A DNA stretch of 64,000 nt from CAMFTQ01 sp051881615 (GTDB lineage Bacteria > Bacillota > Clostridia > Oscillospirales > Acutalibacteraceae), in contig JBJEQF010000011.1 of the NCBI GenBank assembly GCA_051881615.1, forward strand, positions 3,913 through 67,912, read 5' to 3'. Every line of letters begins with the position of its first letter. Within the stretch, counting starts at the first letter, position 1. A program made the translations under genes and the position numbers. The notes under the pieces were generated by a model. The model saw nothing but the letters and a program-made list of their open reading frames with translations. It ran no database searches and was not told the origin of the DNA. Shown piece after piece: positions 15,481 through 24,456 of this stretch.

Positions 15481-17467
15481 ATCTTTTCAGAACCTTTCTG
15501 TTTGATGGATTGTCGTAATCCTTGCTGTAGCCGTCGTCTGAGTACAGAGTGTAGCTGTCGCCGTCACCGATATATTCAAGGTGCGACAAATCAAGGTTGT
15601 CTATGCAGTCGGCAGGCTCGCAAAGCGGTACCATATGACCTTTTTTGATAAAGAAAACAAGCTCGTTAAGCGGAATTTCGATAAAATGGTGACCTCGGCT
15701 TATATCGCTCTGAGTAAGACTGCCGTCAGAATTTAAGCGTACCTGCGTCATATCCTCAGGCAGATAAACATATCTGCCAAGTGCGTTCTGTGTATAAACG
15801 GGAGCTATCATCAGACTATCGCCTACCATAAGCTGATCCTCAATATGACGTGCTGTTTCATCATCGTGATAATCAAACGCAAGCGGTCTGAAGTACATTT
15901 CATTATCAAGCGTTGCCTTCATATACTCACTGTAAAGGTACGGAATAAGTCTGTAGCGGAAATCAATCAGATTTTTGAAATCACCGGTGTTTTCAAACTG
16001 ATAACATTCCTGATCTCTTGTACCGAGTGCTGCGTGGTTTCTCATCAGCGGAGTGAACACGCCGAGCGAGAGCCATCTTAAAAGCAAATCTCTTGTGCAG
16101 TCACAGCCAAAACCGCCTAAATCAGCACCAATGTATAAAAATCCGCACATATTAAGCGACGGCATCATTCTTAAATGATTTAAAATATGTGACCACCACG
16201 AATGATTATCGCCTGTCCATATACCGCTGTAGCGGTGCATACCAATGTAAGAGGAGCGTGAGAACATCAGAATTCTCTTGTCGGGAGCAATTCTGTCAAA
16301 GGCTTCGCCGGCACTTCTTGTCATATTGTAGCCGTAAAGGTTGTGAACATCATAATGGCGAACGATTTTGCCGTCTGCGTTATGATAAAATCTTTTGTAA
16401 TCGTCAATGCTGTTAGCAGTTTTGTTAAATGTGTCGCGAGCCTCAAAGAAGGAATTGACATCAAGGTTTGCTTCTTCAAATTTCTTGATATTTTCAAACG
16501 CTTCGTCAAGTCCCTCGTCTGAATAGAAAATTGCAGGCTCGTTCATATCGTTCCAGAAGCCCTCAATTCCCATATCTGTAAGCACCTTGTACTTGTCGCC
16601 GAACCATTTACGTGCATCACTGTTTAAGAAATCGGGGAAGTGTGTTCTGCCCGGCCACACACCTGCTACAAACAGAGTGCCGTCCTCTTTTTTGCAGAAG
16701 TACCCTTTATCTTTGCCTTCCTCGTAGATGTCGTAGCCGTCCTCAATTTTTACGCCTGCATCAATAATCGGAACAAGCCTTACACCCTGTGACTTCATCT
16801 CGGCAACAAAGCTTTCAAAGTCAGGGTACTTGCTTTCATCAACGGTAAAGTCCTTGAAATCCTGCATATAGTCAATGTCAAGGTAAACAGCGTCAAGCGG
16901 AATACCTGCGTTTTTGTAACCGTTTACAACGTTTTCAATATCCTGTTTGCTTGCATATCCCCAACGGCTCTGCTGATAGCCAAATGCCCAGAATGGCGCA
17001 ATATAGCTTCTGCCGATAATTTCTCTGAATTGCTTTACAATGTCAAGCGGCGTATCGCCTGTTATGATGTAAACGTCAATATCGACTGTTTCCGATGTGA
17101 TTTTCATCGTGTCCTGCATTGTATAGCCGATGTCAAAGGTAACCTTGCCGGGATAGTCAAAGTACACACCGAAAAGCTCCTTGCCGTCAACTATAATAAA
17201 GTTGTGCGCACCGTACAGTGACCTTTTTTCTTCAGAGTGATTAGGCTGGTCGGAGCAAAAGCTTTCATAAATCCAGCCACGCTTGTTGATACCTCTTATA
17301 GCTTCGCCCAAGCCGTAAACGACATCTTTTTCGCTCATTGTGTATGTAAAGGCAAGACTGTCGGACTTCTGAATCTCAAAATAGGGCAGACAGTCACTTT
17401 CAATCGGCAGTTCTTTTACGATGCTTTCTGTGTTAAAAGGTGAGCCAAAGCGGAATTTTTTTATCAT
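15473..17467 (-). CDS. Glycoside hydrolase family 31 alpha-glucosidase
   Basis: The 664-residue enzyme has the GH31 layout: an N-terminal beta-sandwich (1-150), the barrel, and C-terminal beta domains. The nucleophile Asp lies in WNDMNEP (D307), and the GDN sequence in the later IWTGDNHSWW is the likely acid/base. There is no signal peptide, so it acts in the cytoplasm, probably on imported malto- or isomalto-oligosaccharides (family knowledge). ATG 17467 has GGAG upstream. A divergent GNAT gene starts 110 nt away. Confidence 0.95.
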   Translation of the reverse strand: MIKKFRFGSPFNTESIVKELPIESDCLPYFEIQKSDSLAFTYTMSEKDVVYGLGEAIRGINKRGWIYESFCSDQPNHSEEKRSLYGAHNFIIVDGKELFGVYFDYPGKVTFDIGYTMQDTMKITSETVDIDVYIITGDTPLDIVKQFREIIGRSYIAPFWAFGYQQSRWGYASKQDIENVVNGYKNAGIPLDAVYLDIDYMQDFKDFTVDESKYPDFESFVAEMKSQGVRLVPIIDAGVKIEDGYDIYEEGKDKGYFCKKEDGTLFVAGVWPGRTHFPDFLNSDARKWFGDKYKVLTDMGIEGFWNDMNEPAIFYSDEGLDEAFENIKKFEEANLDVNSFFEARDTFNKTANSIDDYKRFYHNADGKIVRHYDVHNLYGYNMTRSAGEAFDRIAPDKRILMFSRSSYIGMHRYSGIWTGDNHSWWSHILNHLRMMPSLNMCGFLYIGADLGGFGCDCTRDLLLRWLSLGVFTPLMRNHAALGTRDQECYQFENTGDFKNLIDFRYRLIPYLYSEYMKATLDNEMYFRPLAFDYHDDETARHIEDQLMVGDSLMIAPVYTQNALGRYVYLPEDMTQVRLNSDGSLTQSDISRGHHFIEIPLNELVFFIKKGHMVPLCEPADCIDNLDLSHLEYIGDGDSYTLYSDDGYSKDYDNPSNRKVLKRFD

Positions 17468-17576
17468 ATAATCATCTCCTATAATTGATTTTTATGTTGG
17501 CTTATATTATACTGAGATTATAACACTCTTTACTTAATTTAACAACAGTATTTTTAAAAAAATCGGAGAAACAAAT

Positions 17577-17993
17577 ATGAAAATTATGGTAGTAAAAGGA
17601 ATAAACGAGGATATAAAAAGGTTACGTCAAAGGGTATTTGTAGAGGAGCAGGGCTTTGTAAATGAATTTGACGAAACCGACAGCACAGCATATCACGCGG
17701 CAGTATATGAAAACGAAAAATGTATAGCTGTCGGCAGGCTTTATTCTCACGATGATTTTAAGACCTGTCACATCGGCAGAGTTGCAGTAGACAAAGACTT
17801 TAGAAGCAGCGGCTTGGGAAGAATTATTATGAAGTCGCTTGAAGAAAAGGCAAAAGAATTAAGCTGTAAAAAAATAACGCTGTCTGCCCAGTGTCAGGCG
17901 CAGAGCTTTTATGAAAAAAACGGATATATTAAAACAGGTGATATATACCTTGACGAGCATTGTCCTCACATAGAAATGTATAAAATTTTGTAA
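17577..17993 (+). CDS. GNAT-family N-acetyltransferase
   Basis: A 138-residue GNAT protein. The acetyl-CoA loop is around HIGRVAVDKDFRSSGLGRIIM (approx. 63-83), followed by CQAQSFYEKNGYIKTGD, the usual C-terminal core. The start with LRQRVFVEEQGF resembles ElaA/YjcF-type members, whose substrates are not known. Single gene, start ATG preceded by GGAG. Confidence 0.9.
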   Translation: MKIMVVKGINEDIKRLRQRVFVEEQGFVNEFDETDSTAYHAAVYENEKCIAVGRLYSHDDFKTCHIGRVAVDKDFRSSGLGRIIMKSLEEKAKELSCKKITLSAQCQAQSFYEKNGYIKTGDIYLDEHCPHIEMYKIL

Positions 17994-18008
17994 ATTTTTT
18001 CATTTTAC

Positions 18009-18037
18009 TTGAAATTTGATTTTTATAATGATAATAT
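18009..18037 (+). promoter_or_regulatory. Promoter of the cobalamin operon
   Basis: TTGAAA, a 17-nt spacer and TAATAT lie just upstream of the riboswitch, which places transcription start near 18045. Confidence 0.6.
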
Positions 18038-18053
18038 AGCGATAGAAAAATAA

Positions 18054-18235
18054 ATATCGGTTCGTTATTATGATGATAACGATTAAAAGGGAAGCCGGTG
18101 CAAGTCCGGCACAACAGCCATTACTGTAATCAGCGAATGTGAAAAATATGCCATTGAGCGTTTGGCTTGAGAAGGCTTTTCACTGTGCAGAATTTTCTGC
18201 TTAGCTGTAAGTCAGGAGACCTGCCGACAGTTTTA
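18054..18235 (+). ncRNA. Cobalamin riboswitch
   Basis: The conserved B12-box core is present: AAAGGGAAGCCGGTGCAAG then TCCGGCAC at about 18087-18112, ACAGCC and ACTGTAA next, and the 3' element TAAGTCAGGAGACCTGCC at about 18207-18225. Spacing between these blocks fits the cobalamin class with a peripheral hairpin. It lies in the leader of the DUF4430/ECF operon, so the operon should be repressed when intracellular cobalamin is sufficient. The ligand form (adenosyl versus aquo/methyl) cannot be fixed by eye. Confidence 0.95.
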
Positions 18236-18287
18236 AAGGCTTAACCTTGGGGCAAGGCAGGGTGACGCTGTGTATATGCTATAACTA

Positions 18288-18320
18288 TGTCCTTTGCCAT
18301 GCAAGGGGCATTATTTTTTT
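18288..18320 (+). terminator. Riboswitch-controlled terminator (attenuator)
   Basis: TGTCCTTTGC and GCAAGGGGCA form a 10-bp stem with two G-U pairs and a CAT loop, followed by TTATTTTTTT. It lies 16 nt before the first start codon. GGCAAGG at 18251-18257 could instead pair with CCTTTGCC at 18291-18298 and block the terminator, which gives a plausible antiterminator. Confidence 0.75.
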
Positions 18321-18335
18321 GTTTTGAGGTATCAT

Positions 18336-19580
18336 ATGAGATTTTTAAAAATACTTCTTTCGTTTCTTTTAATATTCTCGCTTTTGCCGTTTGCCGTTGC
18401 AAATGCACAGGGCGAAAAGTCTGAAAATAAGGCGGTGTGCAGTGTGGAGCTTTTTACAATCGGCGGCGGATTTCTTGTTTATCCGACAAAAATTGATGTA
18501 TCACAGGAAAAGACAGCCGCAGAATATGTTACAGAGCTTCTGCACAGTAACGGCTACTGCGCATATTACGGCGGAGATTTTGATGACAGCTTTTATCTTG
18601 CATATATCGGCAGCGGTACAAGAGCATCAAAATACAACGGCTATGCAAATTCAACCTCTGTTTTAGGCGAATGTAAAAACGCAAAGCAGCTTAAAATCAA
18701 CAGCCAAATCCCCGACTGCATAAAGAGTAATTTAGTCGGTATGCGATATTTTACGGAAAATGACGAGCAAAATTACAATGGTTTTATCGGCGAGTTTATG
18801 TTTACAAACGGCTCGGGCTTTCTGTACTGTGTAAATAACGAGTTTTCTTCAAAAAGCCTTTCGCAGACAACGCTTAAAAACGGTGATGTTCTGCGTGTTC
18901 AGTTTACCTTATCAAACGGAGCAGACATAGGCGGTCTTGATAAATCTATGGGCAACAGTCTGTCATCGTTCTACCCTGTTGCAAATAAAGATTCTTTGCT
19001 CTCTCTGTTAGCCGATGCTACAGACAAAAGCATTACGGAAAATCCTATATATACAAACGCACTTGCGGTAATGCAAACGGTCAACAGCACACAGAAACAG
19101 GTGGATACAGCACATTTTCAGCTTTACCGATTATTGACAGCACAGGACAGCACAAATAAAACAGACAGCACAACACCTGTGAAAAATAACGATAACGGTA
19201 ATTCAGTTGAGCCACAAACAAACCCTGAAACAAAGCCGTATCTAAGTGAAAATTCAGAAAAAACCGACAACACAGCCGAAACAGTAACACAGCCTACAAC
19301 AGAGCAAAAAACGCAGGAAACAACAGTAGTACACTCTGAAACACCGTCAACCTCAGCCTTGACAACTCAAGCGGAAACAGGGGCGCAAATGGAGCTTGAC
19401 GTGCTTGTTGCAACAGATGATAACACCCCCTTTAAGCCGTTGTACCCTGACGAAAAGGAAGTCACGGCAGAGCAGATATTTTTGTATTCCGTTATAGTAA
19501 TCTGCATCATAGCTGTAATAATTTATTTCATATTAAGAAATAAAATTAAAGATAAATTAAGAAAGGAAAACTCAAAATGA
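18336..19580 (+). CDS. Membrane-anchored DUF4430 protein, putative corrinoid-binding surface protein
   Basis: The 414-residue product has a signal peptide (1-24, ending ANA) and a DUF4430-type domain (about 30-200) with the family's late pattern: FLYCVNNEFSS, then LKNGDVLRVQFTL. A short helical segment follows, then a Thr/Ser/Glu/Pro-rich spacer of about 110 residues, one membrane helix (about 383-402) and a basic cytoplasmic tail. It would thus stand out from the membrane on a flexible stalk. DUF4430 is the fold of the C-terminal domain of intrinsic factor. ATG 18336 follows GAGGT; the longer frame starts inside the terminator. First gene of the riboswitch operon; ligand binding is inferred. 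Confidence 0.88.
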   Translation: MRFLKILLSFLLIFSLLPFAVANAQGEKSENKAVCSVELFTIGGGFLVYPTKIDVSQEKTAAEYVTELLHSNGYCAYYGGDFDDSFYLAYIGSGTRASKYNGYANSTSVLGECKNAKQLKINSQIPDCIKSNLVGMRYFTENDEQNYNGFIGEFMFTNGSGFLYCVNNEFSSKSLSQTTLKNGDVLRVQFTLSNGADIGGLDKSMGNSLSSFYPVANKDSLLSLLADATDKSITENPIYTNALAVMQTVNSTQKQVDTAHFQLYRLLTAQDSTNKTDSTTPVKNNDNGNSVEPQTNPETKPYLSENSEKTDNTAETVTQPTTEQKTQETTVVHSETPSTSALTTQAETGAQMELDVLVATDDNTPFKPLYPDEKEVTAEQIFLYSVIVICIIAVIIYFILRNKIKDKLRKENSK

Positions 19581-21457
19581 AAAAAATCTTAGCACTAACC
19601 CTTACGATTTTGCTGATTATTTCAGCACTGCCTTTTTCTGCTTTTGCAGAAGAGGAAAAAACGGTCTATCTCACCGTAGAAGCCTCAACTATCGGCTGTG
19701 AGCCGATTGTCTACCCTGTAAGCGTAACGGTAAACGGTGACGCAAATGCACAGGACGTATTTTTAGACGTGATGAAAAACACGCCGTATGAAATTTCATA
19801 CACAACAGATTTTGGCTTTTACCTTGTCGGAATAAGCGGTACAGGGATTAAAGAGATAAAAATCCCCGATTGTATCAAAGAAAAATTAGGCGATAACCTC
19901 GTTTCTGAATACAACAAGTATGATATGATAGGTGACGGCGATTTTTCAACACAGGAATGCTTTATGTATAGCGTAAACAACACAGCTCCCGCAGTTTCAA
20001 TGAATGACTACTCTTTGCAAAACGGCGACGTTATCCGTGTTCAGCTTTCCCTTGCGTGGGGAGCAGACGTAGGTATGGGATGGGGCGGCAACTTCTTTGA
20101 TTGCGCCGATAAAACAGATCTTATCAGATTGCTTGCGGATTTAAAAGCAGAATCCGACAGCGTTAAGGCTGATTATACCTCTGCCTATGACAAATTTCTG
20201 ACAGTAAACGCTTCTCAGAATGATGTTGACACAGCTGTGTCAGCCTTGCAGGACAGCGTTGACGAAATAAAATCGTATAAAGAAATAAAGATAAAAGAAA
20301 CAGCCGAAATAATCACAAAAGCTATAAACGCAAGAAAAGCAAATGACAAAATCGAAGACAGTATTCTCTCAAGCGACAGCTTTTTGCAGAATGTCGGCTC
20401 GTCTATGACTGACTGGACAGCAATTTCAATGGGCAGATTTACAAGTCTTTCAACATCAGACGGAATAACATATGCTTATGACGACAATGACGGTTACGCA
20501 GAATACCTGAAAGCACTCGAAAGCTATGTTGAAAATACCTGTGCTGAAAATGACGGCAAGCTCTCTACAACCTCGCCGACAACGTGGCACAGAATTTCAC
20601 TTGCAATACTTGCCTTAGGCGGTAATCCGCAAAACGTGGGCGGTATAAACCTCATAGCTGACGGCACATACAACAGCGTAGTTGATCTTGACAAGCAGGG
20701 ACTTAATGCGTGGGTATGGGGACTTATCACATTAAGCAGCGCAGATTATAATATCTCGCAGAACGCAAAATATTCAAGAGAAATGTTTATAGAAAAAATC
20801 CTCTCAGAAAGACTTTCTGACGGCGGCTGGGCATACTTCGGCGAAACCTCTGACGTTGATATGACGTCAATGGCAATAACCTCTCTTGCCCCGTACTACG
20901 AAAAGGACGAAAGAGTAAAAGAAGCTGTTGACGGCGCAGTAGCTCTTTTATCCTCCTTACAGTGCCAAAGCGGCGGCTTTGAATCCTTCTCAACAGAAAA
21001 CTCAATGACAACAGCACAGGTTGTAATCGCACTTACAAGCGTTGGCATCAACCCCGATACAGACGAGCGTTTTATCTCAGAGGGCGGTAAATCAGTCATT
21101 GACGGACTTTTATCCTTTGAGTGCAAGGACGGCGGCTTCAGATACGACAAAAGCGAGGACGCATCATTTATGAGCGGTGCAAACGACCAGGCACTTGAAG
21201 CACTTGTTTCTTACTACAGACTTCTGACTAATCAGACAGCACTGTTCGATTTTTCAGATGTTTATAAGGTTGAGCCGATTACAGGTGATGCAGACTGTGA
21301 CGGAAAATTAACCATCAAAGACGTAACAGCAATTCAAAGGCATATTGCAGAAATCGTTTCTTTATCTCAGCAGGGTAAAATCAATGCCGAGGTAACAGGT
21401 GACGGTAAAATAAATATTCAGGACGCCACAAAAATTCAGTATATGCTCGCTTCATAA
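19577..21457 (+). CDS. Secreted DUF4430 + alpha/alpha-toroid protein with C-terminal dockerin
   Basis: The 626-residue product has a signal peptide (1-24, ending AFA), a DUF4430 domain (about 28-160, with MYSVNNTAP and LQNGDVIRVQLSL), a helical linker, and a toroid domain of the prenyltransferase/squalene-cyclase fold (about 250-560). That domain has repeats such as LSDGGWAYF, SGGFESF and DGGFRYD and the sequence DVDMTSMAI. A dockerin closes the chain (569-626) with DADCDGKLTIKD and TGDGKINIQD calcium loops. Intrinsic factor and transcobalamin combine the same two folds, in the opposite order. No membrane anchor is present, so surface attachment would be through a cohesin. The start overlaps the upstream stop (ATGA). 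Confidence 0.92.
   Translation: MKKILALTLTILLIISALPFSAFAEEEKTVYLTVEASTIGCEPIVYPVSVTVNGDANAQDVFLDVMKNTPYEISYTTDFGFYLVGISGTGIKEIKIPDCIKEKLGDNLVSEYNKYDMIGDGDFSTQECFMYSVNNTAPAVSMNDYSLQNGDVIRVQLSLAWGADVGMGWGGNFFDCADKTDLIRLLADLKAESDSVKADYTSAYDKFLTVNASQNDVDTAVSALQDSVDEIKSYKEIKIKETAEIITKAINARKANDKIEDSILSSDSFLQNVGSSMTDWTAISMGRFTSLSTSDGITYAYDDNDGYAEYLKALESYVENTCAENDGKLSTTSPTTWHRISLAILALGGNPQNVGGINLIADGTYNSVVDLDKQGLNAWVWGLITLSSADYNISQNAKYSREMFIEKILSERLSDGGWAYFGETSDVDMTSMAITSLAPYYEKDERVKEAVDGAVALLSSLQCQSGGFESFSTENSMTTAQVVIALTSVGINPDTDERFISEGGKSVIDGLLSFECKDGGFRYDKSEDASFMSGANDQALEALVSYYRLLTNQTALFDFSDVYKVEPITGDADCDGKLTIKDVTAIQRHIAEIVSLSQQGKINAEVTGDGKINIQDATKIQYMLAS
21281..21454 (+). other. Dockerin domain coding segment
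   Basis: Residues 569-626 of the toroid protein contain two calcium-binding F-hand-like repeats. In the first, D-A-D-C-D-G-K-L-T-I-K-D leads into VTAIQRHIA; in the second, G-D-G-K-I-N-I-Q-D leads into ATKIQYML. The second loop is one residue pair shorter than the textbook D-x-N-x-D-G form. Dockerins dock secreted proteins to cohesins of scaffoldins. No scaffoldin is encoded in the window. Confidence 0.88.
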
Positions 21458-21476
21458 AACAAAAGGACAGATTGCT

Positions 21477-23039
21477 ATGAAAATCTTAAAGCAAATAGTA
21501 GCCTTTATCATAATTTCATCGTTTGTAATTTCCTCACCGTTTACTATAGTAAGCGGTGGGGAAGACTTGTCTTATAAGCATACAAAAGAGCAGATTTTAA
21601 AAGCCGCCGAAAAAGCTGTTAATTACACAAAAGAAAAATACGGTAACGGTGAAATTTTGTTTACAGGCGATTTTTTGCAAAATTCAGGCTCCGTTGTCGG
21701 CGACTGGTACGCAATAGCGCTAAGCCGATTGGAATTACATGATGATTACAGTGCATACCTGAACGCTTTAAAGCAAAACGTAACAGAGCGTTACAAGGAA
21801 GAGGGAAGGCTAAGCTCTCAAAAAGCGACAGAGTGGCACAGAATAAGCCTTGCCGTAATTTCCTGCGGCGGCAATCCTCAGGACATAAGCGGAATAAATC
21901 TGATAAATGACGGAGTGTTTAACAGAAGTCTTGATGTACCTCTTGACAAACAGGGCATAAACGGCTGTATATGGGCGCTTATTACGGCAGACAGCCTTGA
22001 TTTTTCCGAGCCTAAGGACTGCTCAGACACACGAGAAAAAATAATAAATAAAATTCTATCCTCACAGCTTTCAGACGGTGGCTTTTCGGTTGACGGTGTA
22101 GCTTCTGATACTGACATTACAGCTATGGCGATAACGTCACTTAGTCCGTATTGCAAAGATAACAAGACGGTATCATCATCGGTAAATAAAGCACTTGACT
22201 TTTTACAGAAAGCACAAAACGATAACGGCTTCTTTTCATCAGCAGACGGCGAAAACTGCGAAAGCACAGCGCAGGCGCTTATCGCCTTGTGCAGTATGGG
22301 TATAGATGTTGAAACAGACAGCAGATTTATAAAAAACGGTAATAGAATAATCGACTGTCTGCTTAGCTTTCAGAACGCTGATGGCGGTTTTTGTCATATA
22401 AAGGGCGGTGAGAGTGAACAGCTGTCAACACAGCAATCTCTCTGCGCACTTGCCTCATACTACAGATTTTTAAATAAAATGAAACCGCTTTACGATTTTT
22501 CAGACCTACAGGTAAATCAGAAAAGCGTTGACATCAACAGCCTTTTATCATCAGCACAGGATATTATAAAAAGGTCTGAAAACACAAAAAGCACCGCATA
22601 CCTGACAGCCGTAAACAGCCTTATTTCATCATTTAAAAACGAATCCTTTGATAATAAAGAAGAAATAATAAAGTCGCTAAAAGAGGTTCAAACGTCTTGC
22701 CTGAATTTGCAAAATGAAATCGACAGCTTAAATAAAGAGATAGAAACTTTCTTACCACTTGATAGTGTAACGCTGTCACAAAAGGATATAATAGACAGTC
22801 TTTTTGAAAAAACAGAAAAGCTGCCTGATTATGACAAGGCAAAAATCGACTGCTTTGAGCAACTAAACAAAGCACATACAAAGCTCCTGACACAAGAGCG
22901 CACAATTATAATTACAGTCATTTTTTCTGTTGCACTTATTTTACTTTTGATTTTTATATTCTTTAACATAAAACGCATCAAAAACAAAAAGAAAAAACAG
23001 ATGCAAGAGCTTATTAAAATGTACGAGGACGAGGATTGA
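21477..23039 (+). CDS. Membrane-anchored alpha/alpha-toroid protein
   Basis: The 520-residue product has a signal peptide (1-28), a toroid domain (about 35-345) closely similar in pattern to the preceding gene (GDWYAIALSRL, TEWHRISLAVISCGGNPQDISGIN, DTDITAMAI, DGGFCHI), a helical stalk (about 350-470), one membrane helix (about 474-495) and a very basic tail. It lacks DUF4430 and dockerin. The two toroid genes probably arose by duplication. Residues for terpene cyclisation (DXDD) are not convincing, so a binding role is favoured. It is 19 nt downstream of its paralogue and overlaps the next gene. Confidence 0.88.
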   Translation: MKILKQIVAFIIISSFVISSPFTIVSGGEDLSYKHTKEQILKAAEKAVNYTKEKYGNGEILFTGDFLQNSGSVVGDWYAIALSRLELHDDYSAYLNALKQNVTERYKEEGRLSSQKATEWHRISLAVISCGGNPQDISGINLINDGVFNRSLDVPLDKQGINGCIWALITADSLDFSEPKDCSDTREKIINKILSSQLSDGGFSVDGVASDTDITAMAITSLSPYCKDNKTVSSSVNKALDFLQKAQNDNGFFSSADGENCESTAQALIALCSMGIDVETDSRFIKNGNRIIDCLLSFQNADGGFCHIKGGESEQLSTQQSLCALASYYRFLNKMKPLYDFSDLQVNQKSVDINSLLSSAQDIIKRSENTKSTAYLTAVNSLISSFKNESFDNKEEIIKSLKEVQTSCLNLQNEIDSLNKEIETFLPLDSVTLSQKDIIDSLFEKTEKLPDYDKAKIDCFEQLNKAHTKLLTQERTIIITVIFSVALILLLIFIFFNIKRIKNKKKKQMQELIKMYEDED

Positions 23040-23563
23040 TGAAAAAGAATATTATTGCAATTTTTGCAGTCGTTTTAGTAGTTATCCTGCTATGCTTCGG
23101 TCTTGATATAAAGTCGGTTGACGAGTACTATTTAACGCATATTGACGATATTAAGCCCGACAGCGAAACTGTATTTCTGACGATTACCTGTCATACGGTG
23201 CTTGACAACTACAATCAGCTTGACAAAAGCTTGCAAAACGAAAAATACGTTCCGAAGGACGGAGTGATTCTAAAAAATACAGAGTATGTCCTCAGAAAGG
23301 GCGACACAGCCTTTGACATTTTAAACAGAGCAGTTCGGCATAACAAAATTCAGATGGAATATCAGGGGGCTAACAAAAACAGCTACGGCAGTGTGTATAT
23401 ACAGGGCATAAACTATCTGTACGAATATTCCTGCGGTCCTCTTTCAGGGTGGATATTTAAAGTAAACGGCGAAATCCCGAGCGTCGGCTGTTCAGACTAT
23501 ACTCTTAAAAATAAGGATAAAGTTGAATTTGCATATTCTTGTAATCTCGGCAAGGATTTATAA
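23039..23563 (+). CDS. Small membrane-anchored DUF4430 protein (transcobalamin-like)
   Basis: A 174-residue protein with an N-terminal membrane helix (5-22, no lipobox) and one DUF4430 domain. This is the clearest copy in the operon: YLYEYSCGPLSGWIFKVNGE, then SDYTLKNKDKVEFAYSC and the terminal LGKDL, the classic GW-x-VNG ... GD-x-I pattern. ATG 23039 overlaps the upstream TGA. It is directly before ecfT, and would present its domain at the outer face beside the transporter (inference). Confidence 0.9.
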   Translation: MKKNIIAIFAVVLVVILLCFGLDIKSVDEYYLTHIDDIKPDSETVFLTITCHTVLDNYNQLDKSLQNEKYVPKDGVILKNTEYVLRKGDTAFDILNRAVRHNKIQMEYQGANKNSYGSVYIQGINYLYEYSCGPLSGWIFKVNGEIPSVGCSDYTLKNKDKVEFAYSCNLGKDL

Positions 23564-23577
23564 AAGGCGGTGATAAT

Positions 23578-24456
23578 ATGACGTTAAATTCTCTGCACCC
23601 TGTGTCAGCACTCATATATTTTATTGCAGTTTTAATCCCTGCGATGTTCTGTGTAAATCCAATTATTCAGTGTACTGCGCTTATTACAGCCTTTTGCTTT
23701 TTATGCACACAACAGCGTATAAAGCAGAGCTTAAACGACCTTATCTTTTACATATTTTTGTTTATCCTGATTGCTGTTACAAACCCGATTTTTTCTCATA
23801 ACGGCGAAACTGTGCTGTTTTTCTTAAACGACAACGCAGTAACGCTTGAAGCAATAATCTGCGGTGCGTCAATCTCGTGTGCAATAATCTCTGTGATTAT
23901 ATGGTGCAAGTGCTTAGGGTTTGTTTTATCCTCTGACAAAATAGTGTTCCTTTTCGGCAGAGCAACGCCGAAAACTGCGCTGATAATTTCAATGGCACTG
24001 CGCTTTATTCCGCTTTTTAAGGCACAGCTCAAAAGGGTAAAAACAGTTCAGAAAACTATGGGCTTATACAACGGATCAAGTATTCCCGACAAGCTGATGT
24101 CAACGCTCAAAATTATGTCCTCAATGGTCACGTGGTCGCTTGAAAACGCAGTAGAAATATCGTCATCTATGAAAGCAAGAGGCTACGGTCAAAAAAGCAG
24201 AACGTCATTTTCACTGTATAAATTTACAATTTCTGATGCGGTCTTTACAGCAATCACAGCAGTGCTTTTTATTGTGATTGTTATCGGAATTGCAAACGGC
24301 AGTCTGTCATTTCTCTATTATCCGTACATCGCAGAAATAAGCCTGTCTGCAAATGCGGTTTTGTCATACCTTGCGTATTTTATGCTGTGCATCATACCAT
24401 TTATTTTTGAGTTGAAGGAGGCGGCAAAATGGAAATATTATCTGTGCAGAATTTAA
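23578..24456 (+). CDS. ecfT: ECF transporter transmembrane subunit EcfT
   Basis: The 292-residue membrane protein has four to six helices and the coupling-helix signatures of EcfT: SMALRFIPLF and MKARGYGQ with the diagnostic A-R-G that contacts the ATPase. It joins the S component to the ATPase dimer. It starts 15 nt after the DUF4430 gene and overlaps the ATPase gene by 28 nt. A dedicated EcfT within a substrate operon suggests a group I, self-contained ECF importer. Confidence 0.93.
   Translation: MTLNSLHPVSALIYFIAVLIPAMFCVNPIIQCTALITAFCFLCTQQRIKQSLNDLIFYIFLFILIAVTNPIFSHNGETVLFFLNDNAVTLEAIICGASISCAIISVIIWCKCLGFVLSSDKIVFLFGRATPKTALIISMALRFIPLFKAQLKRVKTVQKTMGLYNGSSIPDKLMSTLKIMSSMVTWSLENAVEISSSMKARGYGQKSRTSFSLYKFTISDAVFTAITAVLFIVIVIGIANGSLSFLYYPYIAEISLSANAVLSYLAYFMLCIIPFIFELKEAAKWKYYLCRI

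Noticed and set aside
19577..23039. Terpene cyclase or prenyltransferase function for the two toroid proteins
   Set aside because: Both are secreted, the DXDD motif is not convincing, and the riboswitch and transporter context points to corrinoid binding. The shared fold alone explains the resemblance.
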